A DNA stretch of 11,217 nucleotides, taken from assembly GCA_902796985.1 (NCBI GenBank), contig CADBRC010000256.1, positions 1-11,217 of the forward strand, read 5' to 3'. The notes beneath the pieces are model-generated. The model searched no databases, was not told the origin of the DNA, and saw only the letters and a list, made by a program, of their open reading frames with translations. Shown piece after piece: positions 1 to 6,682 of this stretch. The stretch is from an uncultured Spirochaetaceae bacterium (GTDB lineage Bacteria; Spirochaetota; Spirochaetia; Treponematales; Treponemataceae). Every line of letters starts with the position of its first letter. Position 1 is the first letter of the stretch. The position numbers were made by a program, and so were the translations under genes.

Positions 1-18
1 ACGAAGACTTGCTTGGCG

Positions 19-1716
19 TTAAAAGTTGAAGGTATAATACTCATCACAGTTTCCGCACTTGCCAGGATACTCGCCCTGTATGTGGCTTCCCGTCAGGCTG
101 CCCATCTTCTTCCAGACAGTGTCTACACCTTCCTCAAACACGTTTCCGCAGTCAGCCTCCAGCACGAACTCGCGGCATGCAGGCACGCTGCCGTCGGGCA
201 GAATCATCATGTCGCGCTTGCAGTGCCAGCAGGGATTCCGCTCCAAGGGAGCCAGATCTGCGCTCTTCAGGTCAGGCAGGAGGCCACAGTAGCTGTCGTA
301 CTTCTGGATTATCAGACGGCCCCTGCAAGGGGACTCCGCGTCATGGTAGAAGCGGTAGAACTTCTCAAGCTCGTCCTCGTTGTCCTTCATCCTGACGAAC
401 TGGGGGTAGACGGCCCCAGGGAAATACTTCTCCAAAGTTACCAGGGCAGACTTCGCGCTGTCAAAGCTACGGAGACCGTTCGCGTTGGTAAATGCGTTCG
501 TGTGTACCTTACAGTAGGTCTCCTCGCTAAAGGCATCCACCGACACAATCCAGATGACGGCAGGCCAGCTCCCCGTCCTGTCCGGGGAATCCTTCACGAT
601 GTCCGCCACTTTCTGTGCAACCGGGGCAGTCAGAAGCGTTCCGTCAGTCTCAACCAACAGGGACAGGCCCGGCTTGGCAAGGACTGTCTGGACGAATTCC
701 AGAAAGTCCGGATGAGTCAGCGGCTCCGAGAATCCTGACAGACCGACGACCGCGATCTCGGAAAGGGATGCCATCCCGTCAACGAGTCCCTTGAACTGCT
801 CAAGGCCCATGTTCACAGGCTGCGGATTCTCCTTCTTGACCGGAAGGCAGCCATACTTCTTCCTGAACTCCTCCGGGTAGGGATTATATATTGTCGTAGT
901 CGAAAGGTTTCCGGCAATCTGAACGTTGTAGAATGCGGGGACTGTCCGCTGTACGTCAGGTGATGAGGCTGCAAGATGTGCCAGAGAGAGAGCATCAAAA
1001 CTGCTCCCCTTCTCCATCGCCAGTCTGCATAGATGGACACAGGCTATCGTCGCTGCCCTGGATGAACAGGAGAAATCCAGCCTGAGCATACGGAAATCCT
1101 TTGGAGCAATGACCGTCTCTATCTCAAAAGAGTTTATGTCCTCCCGCAATACGCTGAAAAGGCTTTCCCTGCTTACCCTGTCGGTGGAGAATGATTCTTT
1201 CCGGGAGGCGAGCGACAGCATTATGTTCAACGCGCCGGAATCGACGGCCTCTGGAGAAAGGCCCGCAGGATAGCCGTCCGCGAACGTATATTCCGAAAGG
1301 TACTTGACGTGGTCCGACATGATGCTTTCCGTCAGGGACTTGTCCAGAAAGGGCCTGTCCGCCATGCTGTAGATGACGCAGGAAGCCCCATACTGGGATG
1401 CGGACTCTGCCATCCGCTTGAGAAGCAGGATTGTGGACCAGCCCTGCTCTACGATGACGGCGCACTCGCCCTCCATATCCGCCTTCAGGATCTCCCGCCT
1501 GACCTTGTCCTCCGTCTGCCTGCTCGCCGCTATGACGATTTTCTCCCGGTCCCTTATTTCCTTTGCCCAGTCCAGAACAAGGGCAAAAGCGGACTTCTCC
1601 CGTGCCGATGCCCCGCTCTCGGGACTAGCAGAGAAATCTTTCGGAAACAGCATGTCGAACGCATGAGTCTGGACGAAACCGGCATACAGGAAGACAATAT
1701 TTTTCATCGCTTTCAT
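19..1716 (-). CDS. spiro-SPASM family protein (radical-SAM-like, SPASM C-terminus)
   Basis: This 565-residue protein matches the spirochaete-restricted spiro-SPASM family as I remember it; its function is unknown. The N-terminal third resembles a nucleotidyltransferase fold, with YSMADRPFLD at residues 116-125 and DGYP at 147-150. The middle resembles a radical SAM barrel (VVGLSGFSEPLTHPDF, then LLVETDGTLL), but the spot where CX3CX2C should lie (about 269-283, GNLSTTTIYNPYPEE) has no cysteine. The C-terminus is SPASM-like: CWHC near 496-499, then ILPDGSVPAC, DCGN and CGNC, so auxiliary Fe-S ligands appear intact. The start is uncertain. ATG 1716 and ATG 1707 (giving MKNIVFLYAGF) are both possible, and neither has a strong ribosome binding site. 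A GATAAT sequence overlaps ATG 1716, which could make 1707 a leaderless start. The gene is divergent from xseA. Family call is fairly sure; biochemical role is open. Confidence 0.85.
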   Translation of the reverse strand: MKAMKNIVFLYAGFVQTHAFDMLFPKDFSASPESGASAREKSAFALVLDWAKEIRDREKIVIAASRQTEDKVRREILKADMEGECAVIVEQGWSTILLLKRMAESASQYGASCVIYSMADRPFLDKSLTESIMSDHVKYLSEYTFADGYPAGLSPEAVDSGALNIMLSLASRKESFSTDRVSRESLFSVLREDINSFEIETVIAPKDFRMLRLDFSCSSRAATIACVHLCRLAMEKGSSFDALSLAHLAASSPDVQRTVPAFYNVQIAGNLSTTTIYNPYPEEFRKKYGCLPVKKENPQPVNMGLEQFKGLVDGMASLSEIAVVGLSGFSEPLTHPDFLEFVQTVLAKPGLSLLVETDGTLLTAPVAQKVADIVKDSPDRTGSWPAVIWIVSVDAFSEETYCKVHTNAFTNANGLRSFDSAKSALVTLEKYFPGAVYPQFVRMKDNEDELEKFYRFYHDAESPCRGRLIIQKYDSYCGLLPDLKSADLAPLERNPCWHCKRDMMILPDGSVPACREFVLEADCGNVFEEGVDTVWKKMGSLTGSHIQGEYPGKCGNCDEYYTFNF

Positions 1717-1732
1717 TATCGGAAAACGAATG

Positions 1733-1761
1733 TTGACAATTTACCTCTATTAAGCTAGCCT
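1733..1761 (+). promoter_or_regulatory. Putative xseA promoter (TTGACA, 17 bp, TAGCCT)
   Basis: A perfect -35 hexamer TTGACA lies at 1733-1738 and a poor -10, TAGCCT, at 1756-1761, with 17 bp between them. Transcription would start near 1768, only a few bases before the ATG at 1772. That would give an almost leaderless mRNA. The -10 matches consensus weakly, so this is tentative. Confidence 0.4.
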
Positions 1762-1771
1762 TGGAACTGGA

Positions 1772-2968
1772 ATGGAAGACAAAGAAGACTATGTGTACAC
1801 GGTCTCTCAGCTGACCGGACTCATAAAGACGATGCTGCAGGAGACCTTTCCCTGCGTGCAGATAAAGGGAGAAATCTCCAACTTCAAGGCAAATTCCACG
1901 GGCCACCTTTACTTCTCGCTCAAGGATTCCGGGGCGCAGATAAGCGCAGTCATGTTCCGCGGCTCGGCCTCCCGCCTGAGCTTCCAGCCCAAGGACGGCA
2001 TGCTCGTTCAGGCAAGAGGCAAGATAAGCGTCTACGAGCTGCAGGGCCGTTACCAGATAATCATCGACTCCATGACCCAGGCGGGACTCGGCGACATAAT
2101 GGAGATGCTGGAGGAGCGCAAGCGAAAGCTGGCCGCCGAAGGCCTGTTCGATGACCGGAGAACAAAGCCCCTGCCCCCCTACCCTGCCACAATAGGCGTG
2201 GTAACAAGTCCGACCGGGGCAGCCCTCCGCGATATATTGAACATAGCGAAAAGGAGGAACGACAAGGTAAACGTCATTGTCCTCCCCGCCCAGGTACAGG
2301 GCGAAGGGGCCGCCGAGACCATCATCCGCATGATAAAGACCGCCGACCAGTACAAACTCTGCGACATCCTCATCATCGGGCGGGGGGGCGGATCGCTTGA
2401 GGACCTGCTGCCCTTCAGCGACGAGGAGGTCGTAAGAGCCATAGCCGCCTGCTCTATCCCGACGATATCAGCGGTCGGCCATGAAATAGACTGGGCCCTG
2501 AGCGACTTCGCAGCCGACCAGCGTGCTCCGACCCCCAGCGCGGCGGCAGAACTTGCGGTTCCGGAAAAGAGGCTCATAGAGGACGGCATACGGGAGGCCA
2601 GGCAGTCCCTGCATGATACCCTGACCGCCCGGCTCAGGACGGAGCGTCTCAAGCTCAAGGGCTTTTCCCGAGAAAGCCTGGAGCTCCAGTTCCGCATGAT
2701 AGAGCAGCCCTACCTCCAGAGGCTGGACACGTGCAAGAATGGCCTGCAGGACGGAATGAACAAGATAATAGAAGGAAACAAGGCAAAACTCGCCCTTCTT
2801 TCACAGACCCTCTCGTTCTGTAGCCCGCAAACGATATTCGATCGGGGCTATTCAATGGTGACGGATGCGGAGAGCGGGCTGGTAATCCGGGATGCGTCGG
2901 CAATTCCGGCGGGCAAGGAGATAGTCGTCAGGCCGTCAAAGGGCAGCCTGAAAGCGAAAGTTCTGTAG
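1772..2968 (+). CDS. xseA: Exodeoxyribonuclease VII large subunit
   Basis: Catalytic subunit of exonuclease VII, which degrades single-stranded DNA to oligonucleotides and acts with several copies of the small subunit XseB in the cytoplasm. The 398 residues fit the family, towards the short end. Residues 7-105 form the OB-fold DNA-binding domain (YTVSQLTGLIK, IKGEISNF, GHLYFSLKD). The nuclease domain follows, with TSPTGAALRDI at 145-155, GRGGGSLEDL at 203-212 and VGHEID at 235-240. D154, R204, H237 and D240 correspond to the E. coli catalytic set D155, R205, H238 and D241, so the enzyme should be active. A helical region (about 265-345) and a C-terminal segment (FDRGYSMV onward) complete it. 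No xseB is found next to it; the downstream gene converges after 19 bp with no obvious terminator. The ribosome binding site is weak (GGAACTGGA just before ATG). Confidence 0.96.
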   Translation: MEDKEDYVYTVSQLTGLIKTMLQETFPCVQIKGEISNFKANSTGHLYFSLKDSGAQISAVMFRGSASRLSFQPKDGMLVQARGKISVYELQGRYQIIIDSMTQAGLGDIMEMLEERKRKLAAEGLFDDRRTKPLPPYPATIGVVTSPTGAALRDILNIAKRRNDKVNVIVLPAQVQGEGAAETIIRMIKTADQYKLCDILIIGRGGGSLEDLLPFSDEEVVRAIAACSIPTISAVGHEIDWALSDFAADQRAPTPSAAAELAVPEKRLIEDGIREARQSLHDTLTARLRTERLKLKGFSRESLELQFRMIEQPYLQRLDTCKNGLQDGMNKIIEGNKAKLALLSQTLSFCSPQTIFDRGYSMVTDAESGLVIRDASAIPAGKEIVVRPSKGSLKAKVL

Positions 2969-2987
2969 AAAGGAAGGGAGGAAAGCC

Positions 2988-3527
2988 CTACAGCTCGTCA
3001 AAGTTCTCGATGAAATCTTCTATATTAACCTCTTCCTCACCGCTCCGATCAACCTTGGGCTTGCGGGGGGCGGCATAGGAGACAGCCTTGGGCCGCACAT
3101 ACTCATCGGACTCTTTGGGCTTGTCAAACGCAGACAACTCAACATCTTCCGAGGAAACAGAGGGAGAAAGCTTTTTTTCGGGAGTTTTAGGAGGCTCAGG
3201 CCTGGTAACAATCGGCTCAGGAGCCTTGTCAGCGGGAAGCTCGGGCACATCCTCCACCTCGACCCCATCGGTCCACAGGTAGGGGATTTCCCATCGCCTC
3301 AACGCTTCAAGATGATATTTCTTCGCAGGGCAGCCAGCGGCAAGGAACATATTCTTACCGTCATTGAAAAATACAGGCTTGCTAAAGCGTACGCCTTCCG
3401 TTATCTTAGAACACTCAAGTTTAGTCTTCACGCTGCCCATAAAGCCGTCCTGCGAAGTACAGGAGGAATAGGTTGCTGGCACAGGAACAAACTCCAAGCT
3501 CATGCCGGAGCCGGATTCGTCCTCCAT
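2988..3527 (-). CDS. Hypothetical protein with small N-terminal module and charged Pro-rich tail
   Basis: I do not recognise this 179-residue protein with certainty. It has no signal peptide or membrane segment. Residues 1-90 hold the only folded-looking part, including VRFSKPVFFNDGKN, LAAGCPAKKYHLEALRRW and IPYLWTDG. From memory this resembles the short module that precedes HD/HD-GYP domains in some spirochaete proteins, but no HD domain follows. Residues from about 95 are low complexity, rich in Pro, Glu, Lys and Ser (PEPPKTPEKK, RPKAVSYAAPRKPK), ending in the acidic EEEVNIEDFIENFDEL, which could be a docking tail. I chose ATG 3527 because GGGGAAGG lies just upstream; an in-frame TTG at 3542 is possible but sits ahead of that site. 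It is convergent with xseA and transcribed from its own promoter at 3612-3639. That the gene is real is fairly sure; its role is unknown. Confidence 0.72.
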   Translation of the reverse strand: MEDESGSGMSLEFVPVPATYSSCTSQDGFMGSVKTKLECSKITEGVRFSKPVFFNDGKNMFLAAGCPAKKYHLEALRRWEIPYLWTDGVEVEDVPELPADKAPEPIVTRPEPPKTPEKKLSPSVSSEDVELSAFDKPKESDEYVRPKAVSYAAPRKPKVDRSGEEEVNIEDFIENFDEL

Positions 3528-3611
3528 GCCGCCCTTCCCCAAAAAAAGTTATGGGGTCAAGGACGGCGGTAATGTACAGCACCGCACTTCCTTATCCTGC
3601 ATTGATAGTTA

Positions 3612-3639
3612 ATTATAGCACGGATTCCCCATTTGTAAA
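3612..3639 (-). promoter_or_regulatory. Promoter of the 3527 hypothetical gene (TTTACA, 16 bp, TATAAT, extended -10)
   Basis: On the minus strand TTTACA (3634-3639) and TATAAT (3612-3617) are 16 bp apart, with TGC directly before the -10, making an extended -10 element TGCTATAAT. Transcription would start near 3605, leaving a leader of roughly 78 nt before ATG 3527. The promoter lies just past the stop of the upstream SUMF1-type gene, so the two genes can be expressed separately. Confidence 0.68.
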
Positions 3640-3648
3640 GAAAAAAAT

Positions 3649-4635
3649 TCAGAAAAACAAACTTTTTTTGCTCCGGGCCACACGGAAGCCTATGTAAGGA
3701 CTCTGCCTGTCCACTATGTCCCCTCCCCTCCGGGAAACAATGCTGCAGCTGGCAGCACAATACCAGGCACCACCCCGGCAGCACCTGAGGTCCCCGAATG
3801 ACGCCCCCTCTATGGGCGTGGTCTCGTCGATTACGGCATAGCGGTCCTGGCACCACTCCCAGACGTTCCCGCTCATATCGTAGAGACCGAGCGTATTGGG
3901 CTTCTTAAGTCCTACCTGATGGCTGCCCCATCCGGCAGTTCCTTCCATAAAATACGCTCCGTCCACCGTAACACCGCCGCCGCAGGTGTTGTACCTGTAC
4001 CAGGCAACGCTGTCCTGCCCGGCGTCAAGTTCCGGAGCCTCTGCCCCATACCTGGCCATGCTGTCCAAGCCTGCGTACATATAATTCCAGGCAGGGCTTC
4101 CGGGCTTGCCCCCCCTGGCGGCGAACTCCCACTCCACCTCCGTCGGCAGACGGTATCCGTCCGACTTGGGGATGACAGAGACAACGGCCTCCGTTATGTG
4201 GCCGCCCTCGACTTTGGGAGAATCAATTCTATATACCGGCTTGTAGCCTTTGTTCTGGCTCAGGAGGTTGCAGAAATAAAGCGCATCATACCATGTAACT
4301 CCCTCCACGGGCCGCTTCCCGTCCAGCTCCCCGTCACAGAGGGGGTAAAGAGGGTCATTGCTTGAAAAACTCGGATCTGCGCTCACTCCGAGCGGGTTTC
4401 CTTCCATAACCGCCCTGTACTGCTCCTTCGTCACAGGAAACCTGCCCAGTTGGAAAGAGGCAACCTTAAGCTTCCTCCTCGCGGAGAACACTCCCTCGAA
4501 AGCCCAGAATCCGTTGGAGGGACCACCGGTGACCTTGGCGCCTGGCACGGAGACCATATCCATGTCAACACCCTTCGGAAAAACTGCGAACGTCACGGCG
4601 ATAGATATGAAAATCAAGGCAAAGAGCTTTTTCAT
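3649..4635 (-). CDS. Secreted SUMF1/FGE-fold (formylglycine-generating-enzyme-like) protein
   Basis: This protein carries the SUMF1/FGE-sulfatase fold, widespread in treponemes as exported proteins of mostly unknown function. The 328 residues begin with a signal peptide (MKKLFALIFISIAVTFAVFP). Family landmarks follow in order: GRFPVTKEQY at 64-73, RPVEGVTWYDALYFCNLLS at 108-126, RLPTEVEWEFAARGG at 162-176, LYDMSGNVWEWCQDR at 251-265, CCRGGAWYC at 285-293 and IGFRVARS at 315-322. True formylglycine-generating enzymes have CX4C at the GG[SA] site; here the cysteines are C293 and C297 (CX3C), so copper-dependent sulfatase maturation is doubtful. No sulfatase gene is nearby. ATG 4635 is chosen because AAGGA at 4642-4646 precedes it; ATG 4650 would place that site inside the gene. 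A TATAAT with no good -35 lies at 4651-4656 inside the palindrome CCATATAATATGG. It follows tpiA on the same strand across a GC hairpin. Confidence 0.88.
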   Translation of the reverse strand: MKKLFALIFISIAVTFAVFPKGVDMDMVSVPGAKVTGGPSNGFWAFEGVFSARRKLKVASFQLGRFPVTKEQYRAVMEGNPLGVSADPSFSSNDPLYPLCDGELDGKRPVEGVTWYDALYFCNLLSQNKGYKPVYRIDSPKVEGGHITEAVVSVIPKSDGYRLPTEVEWEFAARGGKPGSPAWNYMYAGLDSMARYGAEAPELDAGQDSVAWYRYNTCGGGVTVDGAYFMEGTAGWGSHQVGLKKPNTLGLYDMSGNVWEWCQDRYAVIDETTPIEGASFGDLRCCRGGAWYCAASCSIVSRRGGDIVDRQSPYIGFRVARSKKSLFF

Positions 4636-4677
4636 AGGAAATCCTTCCATATTATATGGCTATATGGTACAGGCAGG

Positions 4678-4704
4678 ATCGCGGGGACAAGCCGCCCCCG
4701 CGAT
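4678..4704 (-). other. GC-rich stem-loop between tpiA and the SUMF1-type gene
   Basis: A perfect 9-bp stem (ATCGCGGGG / CCCCGCGAT) with a 9-base loop lies just past the tpiA stop. On the tpiA strand the T7 run comes before the hairpin, not after it, so this is not a standard intrinsic terminator. It may protect the tpiA mRNA 3' end or attenuate read-through into the next gene. Confidence 0.5.
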
Positions 4705-4720
4705 GAAAAAAAGACGTGGA

Positions 4721-5470
4721 TTACAGGACGCAGATGGGCTCAAAGGTGTCGGCCTTGAGGGATGCGCCACCGATGAGTCCGCCGTCGATGTCCGGCTGAT
4801 CGAGCAGCTCTTTGGCGTTGGAGGCCTTCATGGAGCCGCCGTACTGGATAATCGTCTCGTCGGCGACCTTCTGGTTGTAGAGCTTGGCAATGTAGCCGCG
4901 CACGAACTTGTGGATTGCCTCGGCATCCGCAGGGGTTGCAGTCTTTCCGGTACCGATTGCCCAGACAGGCTCATAAGCGATCGTCACCTTCTTCATCTGC
5001 TCCTCGCTGACACCGGCAAGGTCGGCGGAAAGCTGGAAAGCGCAGACCTGCTCTGCGTTCCCGGCCTCACGGTCCTCAAGCAGCTCGCCAATGCAGAGCA
5101 CAACCTCAAGCCCCTGCTCCAAGGCGCGGCGGACCTTCTTGTTGATCAGCTCATCGCTCTCACCAATCTCATGCCGCCTCTCGCTGTGGCCCAGAATAAC
5201 GACCTGAACACCGATGTCCTTGAGCATCTCAGCGGAAACTTCTCCCGTATGCGCACCGTTGCCGGTAGCCGCCATGTCCTGGGAACCGAGCAGGATGTTG
5301 CTCCCCTTGAGCACCTGTGCAACAGCGTCCAAATAGACAAAGGGAACGCCCACCATATATTTGTTGCTCTTTCCCTTGAGGGCCGCAACCAGATCCTGCG
5401 CAAGCTTCACCGAACCAGCCTTGTCCAGGTTCATCTTCCAGTTACCGGCGATATAATGTGTCCTAGCCAT
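4721..5470 (-). CDS. tpiA: Triosephosphate isomerase
   Basis: Cytosolic glycolytic enzyme that interconverts dihydroxyacetone phosphate and glyceraldehyde 3-phosphate, acting as a dimer with a TIM-barrel fold. At 249 residues it has the standard length. The catalytic set is intact: N10 and K12 in GNWKMN, the electrophile H95 in GHSERR, and the general base E167 in AYEPVWAIGTGKT, which includes the flexible phosphate-gripping loop 6. The phosphate-binding GGS at 211-213 and GG at 234-235 are also present. ATG 5470 is supported by AGGAG at 5477-5481, six bases upstream. It has its own promoter at 5510-5538 and is divergent from the metal-binding-protein gene. Downstream is a GC hairpin and then the SUMF1-type gene. 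There are no neighbouring gapA or pgk genes, so it is a stand-alone glycolytic gene here. Confidence 0.98.
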   Translation of the reverse strand: MARTHYIAGNWKMNLDKAGSVKLAQDLVAALKGKSNKYMVGVPFVYLDAVAQVLKGSNILLGSQDMAATGNGAHTGEVSAEMLKDIGVQVVILGHSERRHEIGESDELINKKVRRALEQGLEVVLCIGELLEDREAGNAEQVCAFQLSADLAGVSEEQMKKVTIAYEPVWAIGTGKTATPADAEAIHKFVRGYIAKLYNQKVADETIIQYGGSMKASNAKELLDQPDIDGGLIGGASLKADTFEPICVL

Positions 5471-5509
5471 ATTGTTCTCCTATATAATGTAGATAATGTG
5501 GATATTCCA

Positions 5510-5538
5510 ATTCTAACGGAAACTGAAAGTATTTTCAA
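5510..5538 (-). promoter_or_regulatory. tpiA promoter (TTGAAA, 17 bp, TAGAAT)
   Basis: On the minus strand TTGAAA (5533-5538) and TAGAAT (5510-5515) are 17 bp apart, a near-consensus sigma-70 promoter. The start would be near 5503, giving a leader of about 33 nt that contains the AGGAG ribosome binding site. Confidence 0.68.
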
Positions 5539-5582
5539 TGAGGCGGAGCCATTTCAAAGATCCCGGCTGTTTCCCTAATTTT

Positions 5583-5601
5583 TTTGATAATCATTCTCAA
5601 A
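5583..5601 (+). promoter_or_regulatory. Fur-family-like operator box 1 upstream of the metal-binding-protein gene
   Basis: This is a 9-1-9 inverted repeat, TTTGATAAT-C-ATTCTCAAA, with 8 of 9 arm positions paired. Its core TGATAATCATTCTCA differs at only one position from the TGATAAT-N-ATTATCA (7-1-7) consensus known for Fur/Zur/PerR regulators. It lies just upstream of the -35 at 5607. The site is seen in the sequence; which regulator binds it is inferred. Confidence 0.6.
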
Positions 5602-5606
5602 TAACA

Positions 5607-5634
5607 TTGACAAAAAAGCTCTGACTCATATAAT
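5607..5634 (+). promoter_or_regulatory. Promoter of the metal-binding-protein gene (TTGACA, 16 bp, TATAAT)
   Basis: Both hexamers match consensus exactly: TTGACA at 5607-5612 and TATAAT at 5629-5634, 16 bp apart. Such a strong promoter is consistent with tight repression by the two palindromes that flank it. The start would fall near 5641, inside box 2. Confidence 0.85.
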
Positions 5635-5652
5635 TTGATAACATTTATCAAA
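5634..5652 (+). promoter_or_regulatory. Fur-family-like operator box 2 over the -10/start site
   Basis: This second 9-1-9 inverted repeat, TTTGATAAC-A-TTTATCAAA, has 8 of 9 arm positions paired and shares TTTGATAA and TCAAA with box 1. Its centre (5643) is 51 bp from that of box 1 (5592). It begins on the last base of the -10 and covers the predicted start site, so a bound repressor would block RNA polymerase directly. Confidence 0.6.
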
Positions 5653-5680
5653 TCTAGATGTATCAGTTCAGGAGTGATAT

Positions 5681-6682
5681 ATGAACAGGATTTTTGCAGT
5701 CGCGGGGGCCATACTTACTTTGTCGGTAGGACTGGCATTCGCCAAAAAGGATAAGATCGAATCCAACAAGCTCAAAGTCGTCACGACGATTTTTCCGGAG
5801 TATGACTGGGCAAAGGAAATCATCGGGAACAATTCCGATGCCGTTGACCTGACCCTGCTCATAAACAACGGCGTGGACATGCACAGCTGGTCCCCCTCCG
5901 TCAAAGACATAGCCAAAATCTCCGAAGCAGACATCTTCGTTTATGTTGGCGGCGAAAGCGACGACTGGGTGGAAAGTACGCTTAAGAACGCAAAGAACAA
6001 AAACATGAAGGTCGTCAACCTTCTTGAAGTCCTTGGCGACAGGGTAAAGACTGAAGAGATCGTCGAAGGAATGGAGCACGATCATGATGAGCACCACCAT
6101 GACGAGGACGGCCATCATCACGATGACGAAGATGACGAAGAGGAGGAGCTTGATGAACATGTGTGGCTCTCGCTCCGTAACGCCCAGATTCTCTGTGAAG
6201 CAATCTGCGACGTACTCAGCGAAAAGGATCCTGCCAACGCCGTCTTCTACAAGGCAAACCTTATCGCCTACAACAAGAAGCTCTCAGATCTGGACGCAAA
6301 ATATACGGCCGCAGTAAAAACAGGCAGCAGGGACACCCTTCTGTTCGGGGACCGCTTCCCCTTCCGATACCTGGTCGATGACTACAAGCTCAAGTACTAT
6401 GCGGCCTTTGCAGGATGTTCCGCCGAAAGTGAGGCCAGCTTCAAGACGATCGCGTTCCTCGCCGAGAAACTGAACGAGCTGGACCTGAACTACGTCTGCC
6501 AGATAGAAAGCAGCAACGGCAAAATCGCGAAGACAATCATATCCACAAGCAAGAACAAGAAGGCAAAAGTCGTGACGCTGGACTCCCTGCAGTCAACGAC
6601 CGCCAAGCAGATAAAGAAAGGCGCGAGCTACCTGGGGGCAATGGAGCAGAACCTCCTGGTGGTCAAGGAAGCGTTGAAGTAA
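5681..6682 (+). CDS. Periplasmic metal (Zn/Mn-type) ABC transporter substrate-binding protein
   Basis: Cluster A-I (ZnuA/AdcA/TroA-like) solute-binding protein that would deliver zinc or manganese to an ABC importer. It has 333 residues. A signal peptide ends around AFA at 19-21; there is no lipobox, so it should be free in the periplasm. The N lobe has VVTTIFPEYDWAKEI and the first metal ligand H68 (GVDMHSW). Residues 132-160 form an extreme His/Asp/Glu-rich loop (MEHDHDEHHH, GHHHDDEDDEEEE) typical of zinc chaperoning, running into H160 of DEHVWL, the likely second ligand. In the C lobe the usual third histidine is replaced by GDRFPFRY (223-230), while E276 in CQIESSN fits the last ligand. 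AGGAG at 5670-5674 fixes the start. The strong promoter with two Fur-family-like boxes implies metal-dependent repression. No permease or ATPase gene follows; the next gene is an Na+-symporter. Confidence 0.92.
   Translation: MNRIFAVAGAILTLSVGLAFAKKDKIESNKLKVVTTIFPEYDWAKEIIGNNSDAVDLTLLINNGVDMHSWSPSVKDIAKISEADIFVYVGGESDDWVESTLKNAKNKNMKVVNLLEVLGDRVKTEEIVEGMEHDHDEHHHDEDGHHHDDEDDEEEELDEHVWLSLRNAQILCEAICDVLSEKDPANAVFYKANLIAYNKKLSDLDAKYTAAVKTGSRDTLLFGDRFPFRYLVDDYKLKYYAAFAGCSAESEASFKTIAFLAEKLNELDLNYVCQIESSNGKIAKTIISTSKNKKAKVVTLDSLQSTTAKQIKKGASYLGAMEQNLLVVKEALK

Noticed and set aside
13..738. 241-codon open frame on the plus strand opposite the spiro-SPASM gene
   Set aside because: No family resemblance, no ribosome binding site, and it lies entirely antisense to a well-supported protein with conserved SPASM cysteines; it is a GC-rich shadow frame.
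2969..2987. xseB or a terminator between xseA and the convergent gene
   Set aside because: The gap is 19 bp with no hairpin and no room for a gene.
4647..4667. CCATATTATATGG palindrome and TATATGG direct repeat before the SUMF1-type gene, considered as promoter or operator
   Set aside because: TATAAT is present on the minus strand but no acceptable -35 is found at the right distance, and the resulting start would cut into the ribosome binding site, so I do not call it a promoter.
4358..5578. 406-codon open frame on the plus strand opposite tpiA and the start of the SUMF1-type gene
   Set aside because: Long only because the opposite strand of tpiA lacks stops in this frame. tpiA has every catalytic residue, a promoter and a ribosome binding site, while this frame has none of these.
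5663..6160. Minus-strand frame with an apparent membrane helix (MFIKLLLFVIFVIVMMAV)
   Set aside because: The Val/Met/Ile-rich stretch is the antisense reading of the His/Asp/Glu codons in the metal-binding loop of the real gene, so the helix is an artefact.
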